DNA of 64,000 bases from positions 434,001 to 498,000 of the forward strand of contig CP085829.1 of assembly GCA_020809705.1 (NCBI GenBank), in the 5' to 3' direction. The translations under genes were made by a program, and so were the position numbers. Origin of the DNA: Calonectria ilicicola. Its lineage: Eukaryota > Ascomycota > Sordariomycetes > Hypocreales > Nectriaceae. The notes beneath the pieces were generated by a model. The model saw only the letters and a program-made list of their open reading frames with translations. It was not told the DNA's origin and made no database searches. This document shows, one piece after another, positions 1 through 12,837 of the stretch. Numbering within the stretch: the stretch's first letter is position 1; each line of letters opens with the position of its first letter.

Positions 1-1692
1 TAGCGTAAAATCAGAATCCAAATGGTAAAAGGCCCAAAAGATATACACAGGTATGTATCACTTGTACGTACCTTAACCACAGCCCCAGCAGAGTTATGCC
101 AAATATGTTGAAATGGAGCTTTCTTATCCCGAACCGCGTCAACACCTTGAGGCCAGAACGTTAGACCTTTAGCGGCATGATCTTTCGCGGCACGCCTGAG
201 TCTAATAAGTATGCAGGTAGTATTAATTTTCGTTACACCGCCCAATGCTTACAGTAATTGAAGGACAGCAGAGATACCACTGTAGGCTGATTAGAATGAA
301 GAAAATGGTATTGAGGGCATTATGAAGCCAGGCTGAGCTTTAGGTAACGAACGTAATATGGTCCGAATCATCATGAGTGACCTACACAATATTAGTCACC
401 AAGCTCTGGCATACATTTATTGATACATACTACTAATGTATCTATGCCAGTAGAACCAGTTGGGACAAGCTCTTCCAACATACGACACAACCTCTTGGGC
501 TTCGTGTTAGTTCTCTGTGTATACTTTGAGGCCCGCGAACTCACATAAATAGGCATTTGATCAGGATCATTTTTCCCTGTAGTCTTAGTGACAGCTGGGC
601 CACCATCGATGAGAATAAATTTGCGGGATGCACTCTAAAGGACCATTCCGTTAGCGAACAAAGAATATGGAAGTTTGAAAAATTCAAATCGCTCGCCTCC
701 AACCGAAGTTTGATGGTACTCTTGATTATATCATGGCCTAGAAAATCTTGTATCCTGCTCCTCACTGGGGGGGTAGGATCGATTTCAATGGCAAGGGTAT
801 CGCCATATGAGGCTTGGCAGACGAAAAAGCGGATGCGGGGCGCATTGTCTATCGTGCCATTTGACATGGCGACCGAACTTTGACTAGGTGGTCAAAACTT
901 GACTGGATGATTCTATTTCAATTTCGGACAAAAGTAAACCGATAATTACACAAAGACAAAAGTCAAGAAGTAACTGATATCCTAAAGGGTAGTTATGCTT
1001 TGTGGGAGTTATCCACTTACAGAGAGATAGCGCGACGGGATTAGCCGGGTCCAGATTCCTGCTAAGCCCCTAGCTCGAAGCTGAAAATCCCAAAAAAGGC
1101 CTACGTCATGAAACTATCGAAATTGAGCGAATATCAAAACCCTCGCCTTAACCAATAAGCGACCGACAGCTGGCGACGGGATTTCAGGCATAACCAAGCA
1201 TATTTTTAATCGTTGTCTTAGGTGGGTTGTGTGTATGTGTGGCTTGCAGAGGCGCCGTCTCTCCTCAAGGTCTTATTATCAAAGGAAATATCGTACGGCA
1301 GTAGGGGTACAGGCTACTAGACGACCAGCTTGGTCATCACTATGGAAATGCTCCTTGGGTAGCCACGTCAGAGCCACCCCTCAAAGGGGATTTGCAAATA
1401 TAAACAAAGTATAGTCGCTATGTACTACTTATGCGACCCGCCCATAACCCCGCGATAGCCAGTTAGGGTAGGTGGAATGCGACATGGGGAGAAACTATTG
1501 TGACCTAGCAGCTTCTATTCCTATTACCTTCACTGTGTCGCCACAAAAACCGGAAACTACTCTGAAAAATCTTCATTGTTATATGTCAATGAGCGTTGAT
1601 CTATTCTTGGTTAATACCCTTGTAATCTTGAATTGTGTAATCCTGAGTAAAAGCGGCGAGATATCATGTGAGCATACCCGAATAGGAAGCGA
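1..1692. other. Gene-free left end
   Basis: No recognisable gene. The longest frame is a 108-codon ATG-started frame on the minus strand (541-867). It overlaps an equally long plus-strand frame and resembles no family I know, so neither is called. The base composition looks like ordinary intergenic DNA or decayed coding sequence. Confidence 0.5.
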
Positions 1693-2524
1693 CTAGATTC
1701 GTCTCACAATACAGCTTAGTTTGAGCTCTTGTTCAGACACCATGTGTAAGCCTACACTTGGAATTGGATCTACCTCGCCAAAAGACTGGTTGATGTATAC
1801 GACACGTAGGAGCTTAACGGCTTCTTCATGCACATCGAATTTCGACCCTGCAAGCATATGTTCGAGTAGCTCCTCCACTTCTTTAGGTAGCTCATCCACA
1901 CGAGCTTTGAGGGCTGAAATGGTCTGGTAGGAAATGAGCCCTTCCAAAGCTATCTCCGCTGCCTGCGGTGATGACTCCTTTGCGAACCTTGGTGGTGCTG
2001 TACAGCATCTCCGATACATCTTGGAAAGCTTAACCGTTCAGTGGCCAAAGTCTCTTCACATCAGACGTCAAGAAACTGAAAATTCGGACACCTTTTTAGT
2101 GTCCGATCTGAGTCGCTATCAAAGGCTGGGTATGAGCCTTATTGTATGCATCTCACTATTGGCCTCGCGGCAATATCTACTGTTTCCTTCTCGCAAGAGC
2201 AGGCTCCCTTTGAAGCAAAGGCTAGATTCACTACTAATCAAAAGCTGCCCCCTGACTCAGAAGACTTTTGATACTCGATAGAACTCGCGTGACAGTTTTC
2301 TGTGTCTCTGGATCACCGAGCTGATCTTCTGGCTTTCCTAGTCTAAGACCGACACGATCAGCCCATTGCAATAGAATCAGCCTCTCAACTTCCAGTTTTG
2401 TGTCCAAAATATTGGCATCATCGCCTAGACTACGTGCCGTTGATATCATCGAGAGTAAGTCTACACAGTCTTTAAATATACTGATGAGAGCCGCGGTCCC
2501 TATTGTAAGGCCGGCTGCTTCCAT
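1693..2524 (-). pseudogene. HeLo-NACHT (fungal NLR-like) gene relic
   Basis: Two fragments of one ancestral gene lie in order on the minus strand. The 5' fragment (2524-2234, 96 codons) begins MEAAGLTIGTAALISIFKDC, the typical start of a HeLo domain, the N-terminal cell-death-inducing domain of HET-s-type and NLR-like fungal proteins. It stops about halfway through a normal HeLo domain. The 3' fragment (about 1985-1693) contains LPKEVEELLEHML followed by a helical stretch, as seen just after the NACHT ATPase in fungal STAND proteins. The P-loop and most of the NACHT are absent, and the 200 bases between the fragments have stops in all frames I tried. I read this as a large internal deletion plus decay. 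A functional product is very unlikely. Family assignment of the 5' part is good; that of the 3' part is moderate. Confidence 0.6.
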
Positions 2525-3261
2525 TGTAGGTTGAAATGCAGGAAGCTTGTGCTGAATAGATTAGTTGTCAGATGATGAAGAAAAAAAAGAACGAGGCAAC
2601 CAGGCGATGGTGTGGGGAATCATTGCGGAGTGCTGATAACGAATGGCAACCGCGTAATTATGTAAGTCACGCGAGGCCTCTGCCAGCCACAAGAATAACG
2701 CGTTGGTTTTATGGGTGGATTAGCTTGTCAGCCATAAGCATAGTGACATCATAACTGACCGCCACAAGAAAACATCAACGTACAAGAAATCAAATAATAT
2801 CTGTTCCTGGGACCAACCAGCCCTGTGAATGGAAGAGCAATCTGGAATGGAATGCTTCCATCGGCCAGACTCATTTAAGTCACATTCAATATTTATCATC
2901 ATTTATTTTAGTGATTCAAATGGCAACAGCAATAGTCGTATCATATTGAATTACTGACAAGATCTACTTTAGCTAATCATAGTAAAACCCTTACAACTCC
3001 CCTTAGATCGGGCCTTACGATACTAATTAACTAGAGAGTTAGAAGATTGCTTGTTCTCATCATTTTAAAATTATATAATATTTTACTATCAATATATCTT
3101 TTACATTAAGGGATGAACTTACTATAAATTGTTTGATCTATATATTCCTATCCTGTATATGCCATTCGTCTTCCCTTAGTAACAAATGAAAATTGTAATA
3201 AACAGACCCTGATACCAGTTAAATCCGCAATACACATCATCACGATACAGTCGGTACAAGT
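2525..3261. other. AT-rich intergenic region
   Basis: AT-rich, increasingly so from 2900 to 3200. It lies between the start of the HeLo relic and the 3' end of the monooxygenase gene. No gene or clear repeat was seen. Confidence 0.5.
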
Positions 3262-5979
3262 TTAGTGGTCAAATTTAGCCAGCTCATTCTCCTTCCATCC
3301 AGCGACGCCAATCTGGCTGGCAGCCGGGCCTACAATGAAATGGCCTGCTGAGGCAAAGGCAGTAGCCTTCAGAGCCTTGCTAGTTGTGATGAATCCGAGA
3401 CGTCGGAGCTCCCAAATGCGATAGATGCTCTGGGCGAGGAAGGAGGTGGTGCAAAGCAGCATGTCCCACTTCAAGAATGCAGTAATTCCTTCTTCTGTCG
3501 GGAGCTTAGTTTGAGCAAAAGGACTGCTCAACTGACCAAACACTAGGCCAATCGAAAGTTCTGGCGACTTCCAAATTTGATACATGGTGTAGAAGTGATA
3601 CAAGGCTGCTGCACCGAATCCAACAGCGTAGGCTTGTTTTAGACTATTGAGGCTCTTTTTGTCTTGTGACCGAACTTCCTTCTGCTTCTCGCTCGAGTTG
3701 GCTGTATCTTTGGGTTTCAAACTCACAAATAGCTTAGATAAGCCAGTGGTGAGAAGACCAACATAGGCTGGCGATGGTTGCCAAAAAGCCACAAACCTTT
3801 GCCAAAGAGCCCTATCTTGTAGTGGAGCGAATAGCAAGATTGATGGCATAACAAGACCAGTAGCTAGACTGGGCAGAAGTGCATCAGAGACCTCGGGCGA
3901 AACATCTCGCCCACCGACGGTGCTGAGAGATTTAGTGAAAACGGATGTGAAGATACTGGCGACATTGTAGAGTGGTGCCATTTTCCCAATTCCGTAGACT
4001 TGGTAAAGCGTGCTCCAAACGCTAGGCCTGTCGATTCTCAGTTAGTAATTCGATGTTCAGCGACAGTTGGCCCAAAAGAGGATGAGCTCTAGCAGAAAGA
4101 CTGCTCATGTGGAGTACTCAGGCAGCGACAGGAACTTACCAGGAAATTAATGATCCTTTGTTTCCCGATCTGTTCCCTTCAATAGTCCAATCCAGAGCAC
4201 TTGCACCCATGATGGGAATAAAGTACTTCATGTGCATCCTTGGACCTCGATTAGAAGGGTCAACTAAGAATCCAAAGACGGTTACAAGTCTAGACAGGAT
4301 AAGATCAATTTTCGGTACACCCGTATAATGTTTCAGAATGGGCGAGTCGATAAACAGCTGTGGAATGGACCACAACTTCATTACTCTTCGCCCAACCCAA
4401 TACAATCCAAGTTGGGTTACGAATCCCACAGCAGCAGGGAGCAAAGTGGTCTGTGGCTTAGCAGGAAGCTCGTCGTCAAATGGGATAAGGTGAGGGCGCG
4501 TAGGCCTTGGCATCATCTCAAGGCGAGTGGCCCCGATAAAGTGGGAACCCACCATTTGAAGGGTCACATCTTGGGACATGATCCTTGGAAAGACCCTTGC
4601 CATGACCGCCTTCAATGGGGTCTCCAGCGCATCGTTTTGTTGGCGGCGATGCGCAGCATTAACCAATCTTAATACACGATCGAAGCGATCATCTTGTGTC
4701 TGTTTGAGCAGTCCCTCAATCTCAGATGTAGTCAGTGAGGTCTTATTTCCTAGATTTTTCACCAGGTGGTTGACAAAAGTTGCGGCTGTCTCGATGGCGC
4801 TATTGCCTCCATGGCCGGTGATGGGCTCAAACTATGCATTGCCTGATCAGCAACTCATTCCAGAAAATTGCGGCAGGGGCCAAAAGCAGAATCTACCTTG
4901 TGAGCTGAATCACCAATAGTAATGATGCGCTGATAATACCATTTGCTGAAAACGTGCTCATGTAAGGGCGTCAAAACAGAGCTAGTCCGGGCCGCATAAA
5001 GTTCCCCAAAAGTAGTTGTAGTGTTGATAGGATCAGAAGCATGTAGTGCGGCCAGCTCCTCTTCGTCCTTTTTGGAATATCTTGGAATGTCTGCTCCATA
5101 CTTTGTTGTGGGAAGCTTTTTAAATAAAAACCAGTACACTCTTCCTCCTGGACCAGTGATAACTAGATACGAACGCCCATTATCGAATTTATAGTGGGCT
5201 CCTGATTCAGACAGTTTGGGTATGGGACTGGAGATTCCAAAAATGCATTGATAATCGCAAGGCACGGCTATTGTTAAAAGATTAGCAGAAGCTCAGCATT
5301 TGTCTATTAGTCAAATCATACCTGACCATTCGTTAGGGGGGAAGTGGCCGGGTGACATCTTTTGAGCAAGACGCCACATTTCAGAACGAACAGTGCTGTA
5401 AACACCGTCTGCTCCCACCAGCATGTCGCCCAAATGAGTCTCGCCTGAAGCCGTAGTGACCTCAACATGAGTGTCGAAGAGTTGGACCGTTTTGACTTTT
5501 TGACTTGTCAAAACTCGGTTCTTTGACTTCAGGTTGTTGTACAACTCTTGGATAAGCATTTTTCTGTCAATAAAGATGGTGCCGTAACCATGTCTATGTA
5601 GTGATTAGCCATCCTTGCAGTGAATTCTGCCATCAAATTTGCATTCCTACCTTTTTTTCAAGCATCCATAGGTATTTGTAAAGTGAGAAATGGCAGATCC
5701 ATCAGTATCTCGAGTCCATGAGTTGTACATTGGTTTATCAACTAGCGCATAGAGAGCATCAGCGCATCCGAGTTGATCCAGGATGCGTATTCCATTCGCT
5801 TGTAGGCCAATACTGGCGCCAATCTGAGGTGCAATTTCGGGATAAGCTTCCAAAACAATGAAATCAATACCAACTTGCTCGAGCATATTAGCAAGGCTGA
5901 GACCAGCAACACTGCCGCCTGCAATGATGACTTTGAACTTTGAGTCTGCCATGTTTTGGTAAGGAGTGTCAATAGGCAA
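3262..5979 (-). CDS. FAD-dependent monooxygenase with C-terminal membrane region
   Basis: Predicted NAD(P)H- and FAD-dependent hydroxylase or epoxidase of the fungal PaxM-like group. I join five exons: 5979-5651, 5593-5322, 5267-4897, 4831-4140 and 4021-3262, giving 807 codons without a stop. The N terminus has the dinucleotide-binding motif VIIAGGSVAGLSLA. A GADGVYSTVR segment in exon 2 is the DG motif, and GDSAHK at the exon 3/4 junction followed by GHGGN is the second FAD-contacting motif. Exons 4 and 5 add several hydrophobic helices (from VGFVTQLGLYW onward), so the enzyme is probably membrane bound. PaxM-type enzymes are usually near 450-480 residues, so the extra 300 residues mark the longer form. 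The start could also be the ATG at 5952, nearer the FAD motif. No prenyltransferase, terpene cyclase or PKS gene lies beside it, so its substrate is unknown. Confidence 0.85.
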
Positions 5980-7827
5980 TGAAACGGGAAGCTCAGAATT
6001 GGAGTTATTTTCGAACAGAAGAGCGCCACGATATCTTGCGAAAGAATCATCTTATACTCGGTAGTGAAGACATTGTTAATTTTCGGACTCTGGAACTGTC
6101 CGTCTCGGATCAGACCCCATTCCGACTAAGAAATGTTACGCAATACGACACTTGCATTAGTTTTTTAGACTGCCCCACATTGCTATTTTCATCATTTTGA
6201 CTCTTGTCTAGCATTGCTCCATGGCCGCACCTGCTGAGTGAAAGTCACTTTATTGGCTGTGATTGGATTAGCAGGGGATAGCGAGCATCTCAAGTGGAGA
6301 TTGGTGACGTTGGAAGAGCGGACAACGGCTCAAACCCTCCCGGATTCCCGCATTAGCCGTCTCACGAGTTGCGTAATTACCGTGTTCAGGAGAATTTCGC
6401 CTCATGATCAACACCGATTATCTAATTCCCACTTATCCCCGGCGTATCGGCTGCCCGCCGTGTTACCCAGATATCCCGGTTGCCCGCTAATCCCTCGGCA
6501 TTTGTGGGCCGCTGTCCGCATCGTGATGCGGGATAGCCCGCGCTGATTCGTTCGTCGAATACTCTCATAGAATCTAGACATATACTTTTATATCTGCTGT
6601 AAGCCCACAAATGAGGAAACAATTTGATCCACAGGTCTCAAGGTATCGATTGTTCGCTACAGCTCAGACATCTAAGCCAAGCCCCTAATTTCCTAGAAAA
6701 GCCACTGTCCCCTATAACGAAATATAAAATTTGATAAAAGATCAATTTGAGACTCTAGGGTAAAGAAACTATGGGCATCGCTTGTTCTTTGTATTCAATG
6801 AATCGAGGTCACAGAAAATGATGAAAGAGACCATGGTTTGTTACAGTGCGATATATAAGCAAACTCATCACGACAAAAATGTGTACATTCAGCAATCTGA
6901 TAACTAATCAGTATATTATGGCTAGAAATGGAATTATCCATTCAGAGACCATTTATTCAGCATTTTTCAGCAGTATGCAGTTGAGTCCTGACACCGCAAC
7001 ATTGCTACATGACTGCTCCCCACATTAACCGAAGTGTCTCATGAAACCATGCAAGGCATGGATCGTGGCGGGTCCCCACAATACAATACTGGCCCTGTCC
7101 ACGGAATCAACTGCCGAAAAATACTTAGCATAGCCATGAAGGCGAATTTAAAACATTGGATCAGTAATCAAACCAGTTCAAACTTGGCGCGCATTTGTGC
7201 TCCTCTGAGGGATTTGCCACGGTGCAAGAGCCTGGATCTGCATAATTAATCTTGGTGGCGGTTGTGGAGCATGAGATGTGACGGGGCCGGAGTCTCCGAC
7301 TCCGCGGACTTCTTATCATAAACCGCCAAACGTATGATTCATTTTTACCCAAACGAAATAACGTTCAGTATCTCGGGTTGCCATCCGAAACTTAGAAATT
7401 AACCTATTTGCACAACAAAAAATCTGCACAAAGCTCGAGTTTAATCCGACTGAGTGTATAGGGTAAGATGGAATATTGAGTCAGGTCAGTTAGTAATAGC
7501 AAGTAAGAAAAAAATGAAGTCCGAATTTCTTTCTTATTAGAGCGCATATTTTCTCAGTTATTTTGTTTTTCCGGGAGAACTGAAGGATAGGGAATGGCTT
7601 TTGACGGGCATAGGCGTTATGCGCTCGTTAAACATGAGGCTGAAGAACTTCAACAGCTTCAAGACTGCACATCATATGAGCTTGTTGAAGCAATATTGTT
7701 TTTTGGTATCGTATAATTATTTGACATTACTTGTAATATAGTCTATCTGGTATCTTGGTTCATCATTATTCTTTACAAAGGCACATTCCTCCCGCTATTC
7801 ATCTATTTCAAGCATCCACTCCTCTTT
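5980..7827. other. Intergenic region with GC-rich islet
   Basis: Promoter side of the monooxygenase and 3' side of the CE16 esterase. A GC-rich islet at about 6430-6545 stands out from AT-rich surroundings. It includes CGG-N5-CGG at 6440-6450 and a perfect palindromic element at 6516-6531. No coding sequence was recognised. Confidence 0.5.
6516..6531. promoter_or_regulatory. Perfect 7-bp inverted repeat CCGCATC-GT-GATGCGG
   Basis: CCGCATC (6516-6522) and its exact complement GATGCGG (6525-6531) are separated by two bases. The element lies about 540 bases upstream of the monooxygenase start, inside a GC-rich islet. A dimeric zinc-cluster factor site is possible, but no factor is known. Confidence 0.3.
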
Positions 7828-8899
7828 TTAATCGCGATATGTGTTTCCTCGTAGCACTTTGGCTGCATCAGCTGCAACCAACCTCATAATCTTGGTCGCT
7901 GGATGGAGACCGTCCCACCATAACTGTGGACGGGTTAGTTTGCACTCTATAGTACTGAAGTGACCAAGGGAATCTTACGCATGAAACCCCATCAGTATTA
8001 CTACACTGAGTATTAGGGACGCCCAAGGCTTTATAGTTGTCAAAGGCATTCTGAAATGGTGCAGATGAGTCGACAATTTGCCCAACTACATCCCCATGCT
8101 TTTGCTGGAAGTTATCGAAACCAGCCCGTAGATGACCATTCCACGTATTAATACACGATCTTAGCTTACGAGCCCGTTTATCGTGTAGATGCTGAAAGTT
8201 GGGGGCCATGTTGAATGCTGGCATCATTAGCATAATCCATGTCAAAAAATAATGGCACATCAACTTACGAGCTGCTGTAAACAACATAAATTTTCTCAAG
8301 CCGAGGGCATATAGCTTCTCCATTTGCTGGAAATACGAAGCCATCACCTGGGCCAGAAGCTGTTCCTCCCCATTCCCAAAGAAGGTGGTACGGAGGTCGT
8401 TCACGCCAAACCAAACCCCTACAATAGCATTTGCTGAGTTCCAACCGGAATTTTTCGGGCCACGTCGATAATATTGTGTAAAAATATCCACTTGCTTGAT
8501 GAAGTCGTGTCCGGTGCCGTGAATTAGGTCGTTGTTGACGGTGGCGCCGCTTCTTGCAAAGTTGTATGAGACGGTCTGGCTGTTGCTCGAATATGCCATC
8601 GAGTTGTTGAATTCCGTCACCATGTATCCAACCCAGTTTGCGCCGCCAGACGAAGTAACTCCAGGGAGAGGCGGATTTCCCAGCGGATTTTGTGGTCTGG
8701 GCTTCTGTGGATTTGAAGGGTCAAAGCCAGTCTTTGAGTACGAGTCGCCACTAATCGAGTTTATCGCGTGAGTAGAAGGAGCTATGATGCAGAAATTAGT
8801 AGCTTACAATGTGATGAGAAAATTGCGCTGTTGGGCTGACGCTGCACCAGCCATGAGGGCAAACGCCGCCGCGGCGACTTTGCAGATTGAGAGCCTCAT
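7828..8899 (-). CDS. Secreted GDSL/SGNH acetylesterase (CE16-like)
   Basis: Predicted extracellular carbohydrate acetylesterase. Four exons (8899-8808, 8750-8269, 8217-7979, 7923-7828) give 302 residues. The start MRLSICKVAAAAFALMAGAA is a clear signal peptide ending near ASA. Splicing restores the SGNH block I motif as FGDSYSKTGF. The block III motif GVND is present, as is the C-terminal DGLHP of block V, whose Asp and His complete the catalytic triad with the block I Ser. DGLHP appears only after removal of the third intron (7924-7978), which supports that join. CE16 enzymes remove terminal acetyl groups from xylo- and other oligosaccharides; that substrate is known for the family, not shown here. 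Length is slightly short for the family. Confidence 0.88.
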
Positions 8900-11064
8900 G
8901 GCGACGACTGGTAGAGGAACGACTGGAAAACAAAAGGAAAGGGCCGTGATACAAATAGTGGCTGCCGTTCCCCTCATCTTTACGGACGCGCACTGATGGT
9001 CTCGACGTTTATAGTGTCAATCGGCTCGTAGTGCCGTTGTTAGCGCCACGACTTGATACCCCAAAGTGTGGTGCTCAGACCCAAGCCACAAATTAAGGAG
9101 ATTTGATGCCACTAGCACGTTTCTCTGGTTTCTTTCTGTTTTGGATACCAAGTACCTTGTAAGTTTCTTTTTAATTAATTTCCTGCCAAGTGTACTACAA
9201 GATACATCCCCAGAGATCGCCTAGTCGCCTCGTGGCGTGTTTCCCGCTCCCGGTTTCCCGAACGAAGTCTACGAAACATTTGTCGGCTAATGCAAACGGG
9301 TGGATGATGGCTTCCCTGGACCCCGAAAAGATGCGGAACCGCACATTCAGATGAAACGATTGCCTTTTGAGATATATTGGCTGAAGAAGGTCGAGGTGAC
9401 TACTGATCGGATGACCGGCACGTGGGTTAGAGACAATATGCCTGCTCCATATGCAGCCCTATGTGTTAATCTGGGGTCGCCGTGGACTGCTCGCCTTCTC
9501 TTGCGTCATGGAATGCGAGCCTGGCTTCCCTCGTATTGACGCACAGAGCACCAATCTATCCGCTTGACGTTGTTCACGACGCACAAATGAACTTGCTATC
9601 AAACCCTCCCACCCTCCTAATGCGGGATATTAAGTGCGGGTGACATCTACGGAATAAAAAGAACCATTCATCGACAACATACGAGACCCTTTCCGTCTTT
9701 GAGAGCGGAAATTGTACCTCGTATGTAGAAACTTCCGGCCATGCACCTCGAGTCCCCTGAGCTAAGTCTCGTGCATTGACTTTCATGCCTTCCACTAGTC
9801 CAAATGAGTCGAGCTCAATTTCTGATTAACCCAAAATGCAAGCAATCATGCTAATCGCCAACAGCTGCTCCGAAGAAGACCGTCGATCATTAGGCTGTAT
9901 TTAGCCATCACGAAATCGATCGGCGTATGTTTAGCCCAAGAAAGAGTAGGCTACCTGAATCACGGAATCAGGGCAAGGCTATTTTTGCGCGTCAGCAACA
10001 GGGGCAGGCACCAATTGCGACACTAAAAGCTAGCACAGGAGAGTAATCCTTTTGTGAGTGATGCAGTGTGAACGCAAGCGTGAAATACCAGTTCGATAAA
10101 CCTGGAGTATGTGATCATGGGGTTTCCGTTGAACGGAGGTCCAAGGATTAGCCTCGTACAAATTCTAGAAAAAGGCTTTGGTTTGATACGCGTACTCACG
10201 TAGATTCGGGATGCCGTGGCAAATCTATCTTCCCCACAAAATTTAAAGTGATGAAAGTGCGAAAGCGAGGAAGAATGTATCGCGTCAACCATAACACCGG
10301 AACACATCTGCTTATCCCCAACGGCTAAAACCCGAAATTTGATTCCCCACCGTTAGTTCAAGACAGGCGTGGTATTGTGTGTTCTAAAAAGCTAAGGAGC
10401 TATGATATGGTACGTAAGCTGGAACGGCGCTGGAAGCTAACTCTTGTGGCTTGGTTCCATGTAACCGATGGCGATAAGCAACATGCCTACGAAGAGCTTC
10501 TTAGTAATCCCTCATTCTGGACAAAAGTTTAAGATCGATTTATGGAATAGGTGGGTTCTACGTCCATAACAGCTAATTTTTGTGCACAAATATCTCGAAA
10601 TGATCAATCCATTCATTTTCAATGGGGCATGCAAACTAAAATAAAGACCACCCAATCAGTCTTTTAATAGTGAGTCACTAGGTTAGATGAACTTTTGTAG
10701 AAATAAATAAAATAATTTAGTAGTAGCTATATTCCTAATTAACCTGTATAAAATGCATCATAACCTAAAGTAGACATAAGAAGCCCAATTCTGTGGGCTG
10801 GCTGGTTCTTGAACTAGATGAACATTCCTCCACTGCCTCTCCGTGCCGCAATTACCATCAACACAATCGTCCCGAAGTGTTTTGGCGACACAATGAAACC
10901 CTCAGCTGATTGTTTCATCTCATAATCCCCCTTTCCATAAAAGTATACATAATTTTGGTCTTGGTTTCGTAAAGCTCGTCCTTGGCATGTACCTCAAGAA
11001 CGGCGATTTGTTATAGAGGTCGATCTCTAACAAAGTTTGCATTGTTAGAGGGTAAATCATTCAA
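8900..11064. other. Gene-free intergenic region
   Basis: The first few hundred bases are the promoter side of the CE16 gene, with a CGG/CCG-rich patch near 9240-9265. The remaining 1.7 kb has only short overlapping frames on both strands and no family I recognise. Confidence 0.5.
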
Positions 11065-12069
11065 TTATTGGACAGCAATAAGCCCCATGGAGGCTGGTGC
11101 CTGAGTGAGGTGATATTTAGCCCCCACTCCACGTCCAAGTCGGCTCAATACTTTGGCCCGGTATAAGTCGTTTAATGACGAGGAAGCGTGAAGAGTCTCT
11201 TGGTATGCACCAATAGCTGCCTCGAGATCTCTAATGTTTCCGGTGTGAGAGTATTTTTCTCCCAAGTAAAATCCGAGGAGATTCAGGAATGCTACTCGGA
11301 GTGAGTGACCTAGTGGAAGTGCATCGACGGTCCTTTTTGTTACGTGAAGGGCCTCTTCCAGATGATCCACTTTTCTAGAGTGAATATATCGACGTGCGAG
11401 CAGTACACCGAAAATAATCAATACTTGGATATTTTCTTGTTGTTTGACAGGCATTTCGTCAATGGGCTGTTTTAGTATAAGGATTGTTTCTTGGAGTTGT
11501 GCGATGTCTCGGGCGTGCGAATGTGTGTCATTGGCATAGACCCCGAGGCCTTCCAGCAGCATCATACCATTCGCACCCTTCAGTCCAAGAAATGCATCGC
11601 CAAGGAATTTTCTATCCTCAGTCTTGAAGCACTTAAGAAACGCAAAATGACATAATCTTTTCAACGATTCAACGTGATGGGGGTGATCTGCTGGGGTTGC
11701 GCTGACGGCGTCTTGCATTATACGCAGGGCTGTTTCGAAGTCTGTCGTTCGCCCTGTGAGTGCCGCTTTATTTCCCAACAAGGGTGCAACCAAGTTTAAG
11801 AGTGTGGCTCGTTCCGAATACCCTGCTGGGTACGTCTCAGCGGCTTCTTTCAGTAAAGCGACGGCTGCTTCGGAATCTGCCATGTTATTGGTGTATGAGT
11901 ATCTCTCGCCCAAGAGCAGACCGAGGTTAGAGATGTTTTTGACCCGGTATGGGTGACCGCGTGGAGTCTTTTCGACAACTTGCTGCCATTCATGGATTCT
12001 TGCGTTAAGATTCGCCCTGTATGGGGTAAAGGACATGACGCGCTGTAGAAGCACTTCAAAAACGTGCAT
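11065..12069 (-). pseudogene. TPR-repeat protein fragment (CHAT-associated type)
   Basis: An open frame of about 334 codons with degenerate tetratricopeptide units about 45-50 residues apart. Units such as SNLGLLLGERYSYTNNMAD and LNLLGFYLGEKYSHTGNIRD follow the pattern of fungal TPR arrays that normally precede a C-terminal CHAT protease domain. No CHAT domain follows; the frame ends after the last unit. Upstream, a poly-pyrimidine tract and AG near 12086 look like an intron acceptor, but I could not find a convincing 5' exon. ATG at 12069 is the first usable start. I read it as a truncated gene or a fragment of a larger repeat protein. It could still be expressed as a short TPR protein. Confidence 0.45.
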
Positions 12070-12837
12070 CAGCACCTTCCAAATCTACAAAAATGTTAGA
12101 ATACTTTCTTCAATTTGACAACAGTTGTGCCCACCAGTATGAAATACATGATTGAATAATCAATTCATAAACGAAGCACTGAAATTCGCTGTGATCTTGA
12201 GTCTGATGTTCTCCAAGGCAAGAAATGTCCGGAGTCACATGCTGCTTAATAACTAGCGAGTTGGGCTGTAAACCAGGGCAATGCGGTGACGATTGCGGCC
12301 CAGTCTGTGAATTACCCAGCGGTCAAACGGTGTGGATGGCCTCAATCGCCCAACCCCACCCACACGGCGATGGCCAGATCCGATCGACCCACTTCGGGCC
12401 GTTTGAAGCCCAAGTACAACCTACAAATAGCATCAATTTTAAGGTAATGAGGCCATCCATGACAGCGATGAGGTTGTGTTGTGAACATCTTATAGGCCAC
12501 ATCGGAAGTTGACCCTGAAGGAAGTTATCCGTAGCTACCCAGCAACAAATCCATAAGACACCTGTTTTTTATCGTCTATCCCGTTGAAAATAGAGCAGGA
12601 AAATAGATTGAATGACGTTATGTCAAGTAAAATTTGCTTCTTGTGATAGTATCAACGTAGATGCTCTGCCCCAATATTTGCCACTTCCATGGATTGGGCC
12701 TTGGGTACAACTTTTTCGTGCCGGATCATCGGTTAAACTTGGTATTAAGATTGAACAGCCGAAATAATGATTTCCAATATTCACATTCATTGCACTTAAT
12801 TCATAACAATCTATATACATAATGACCCACTTCAACT
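12070..12837. other. Intergenic region
   Basis: Lies upstream of the TPR fragment and downstream of the feruloyl esterase gene. Nothing recognisable was seen apart from a possible remnant of the TPR gene's 5' end near 12085-12200. Confidence 0.45.

Noticed and set aside
557..883. Overlapping 108-codon frames on both strands
   Set aside because: Equal length, neither recognisable, no splice or promoter evidence to choose between them.
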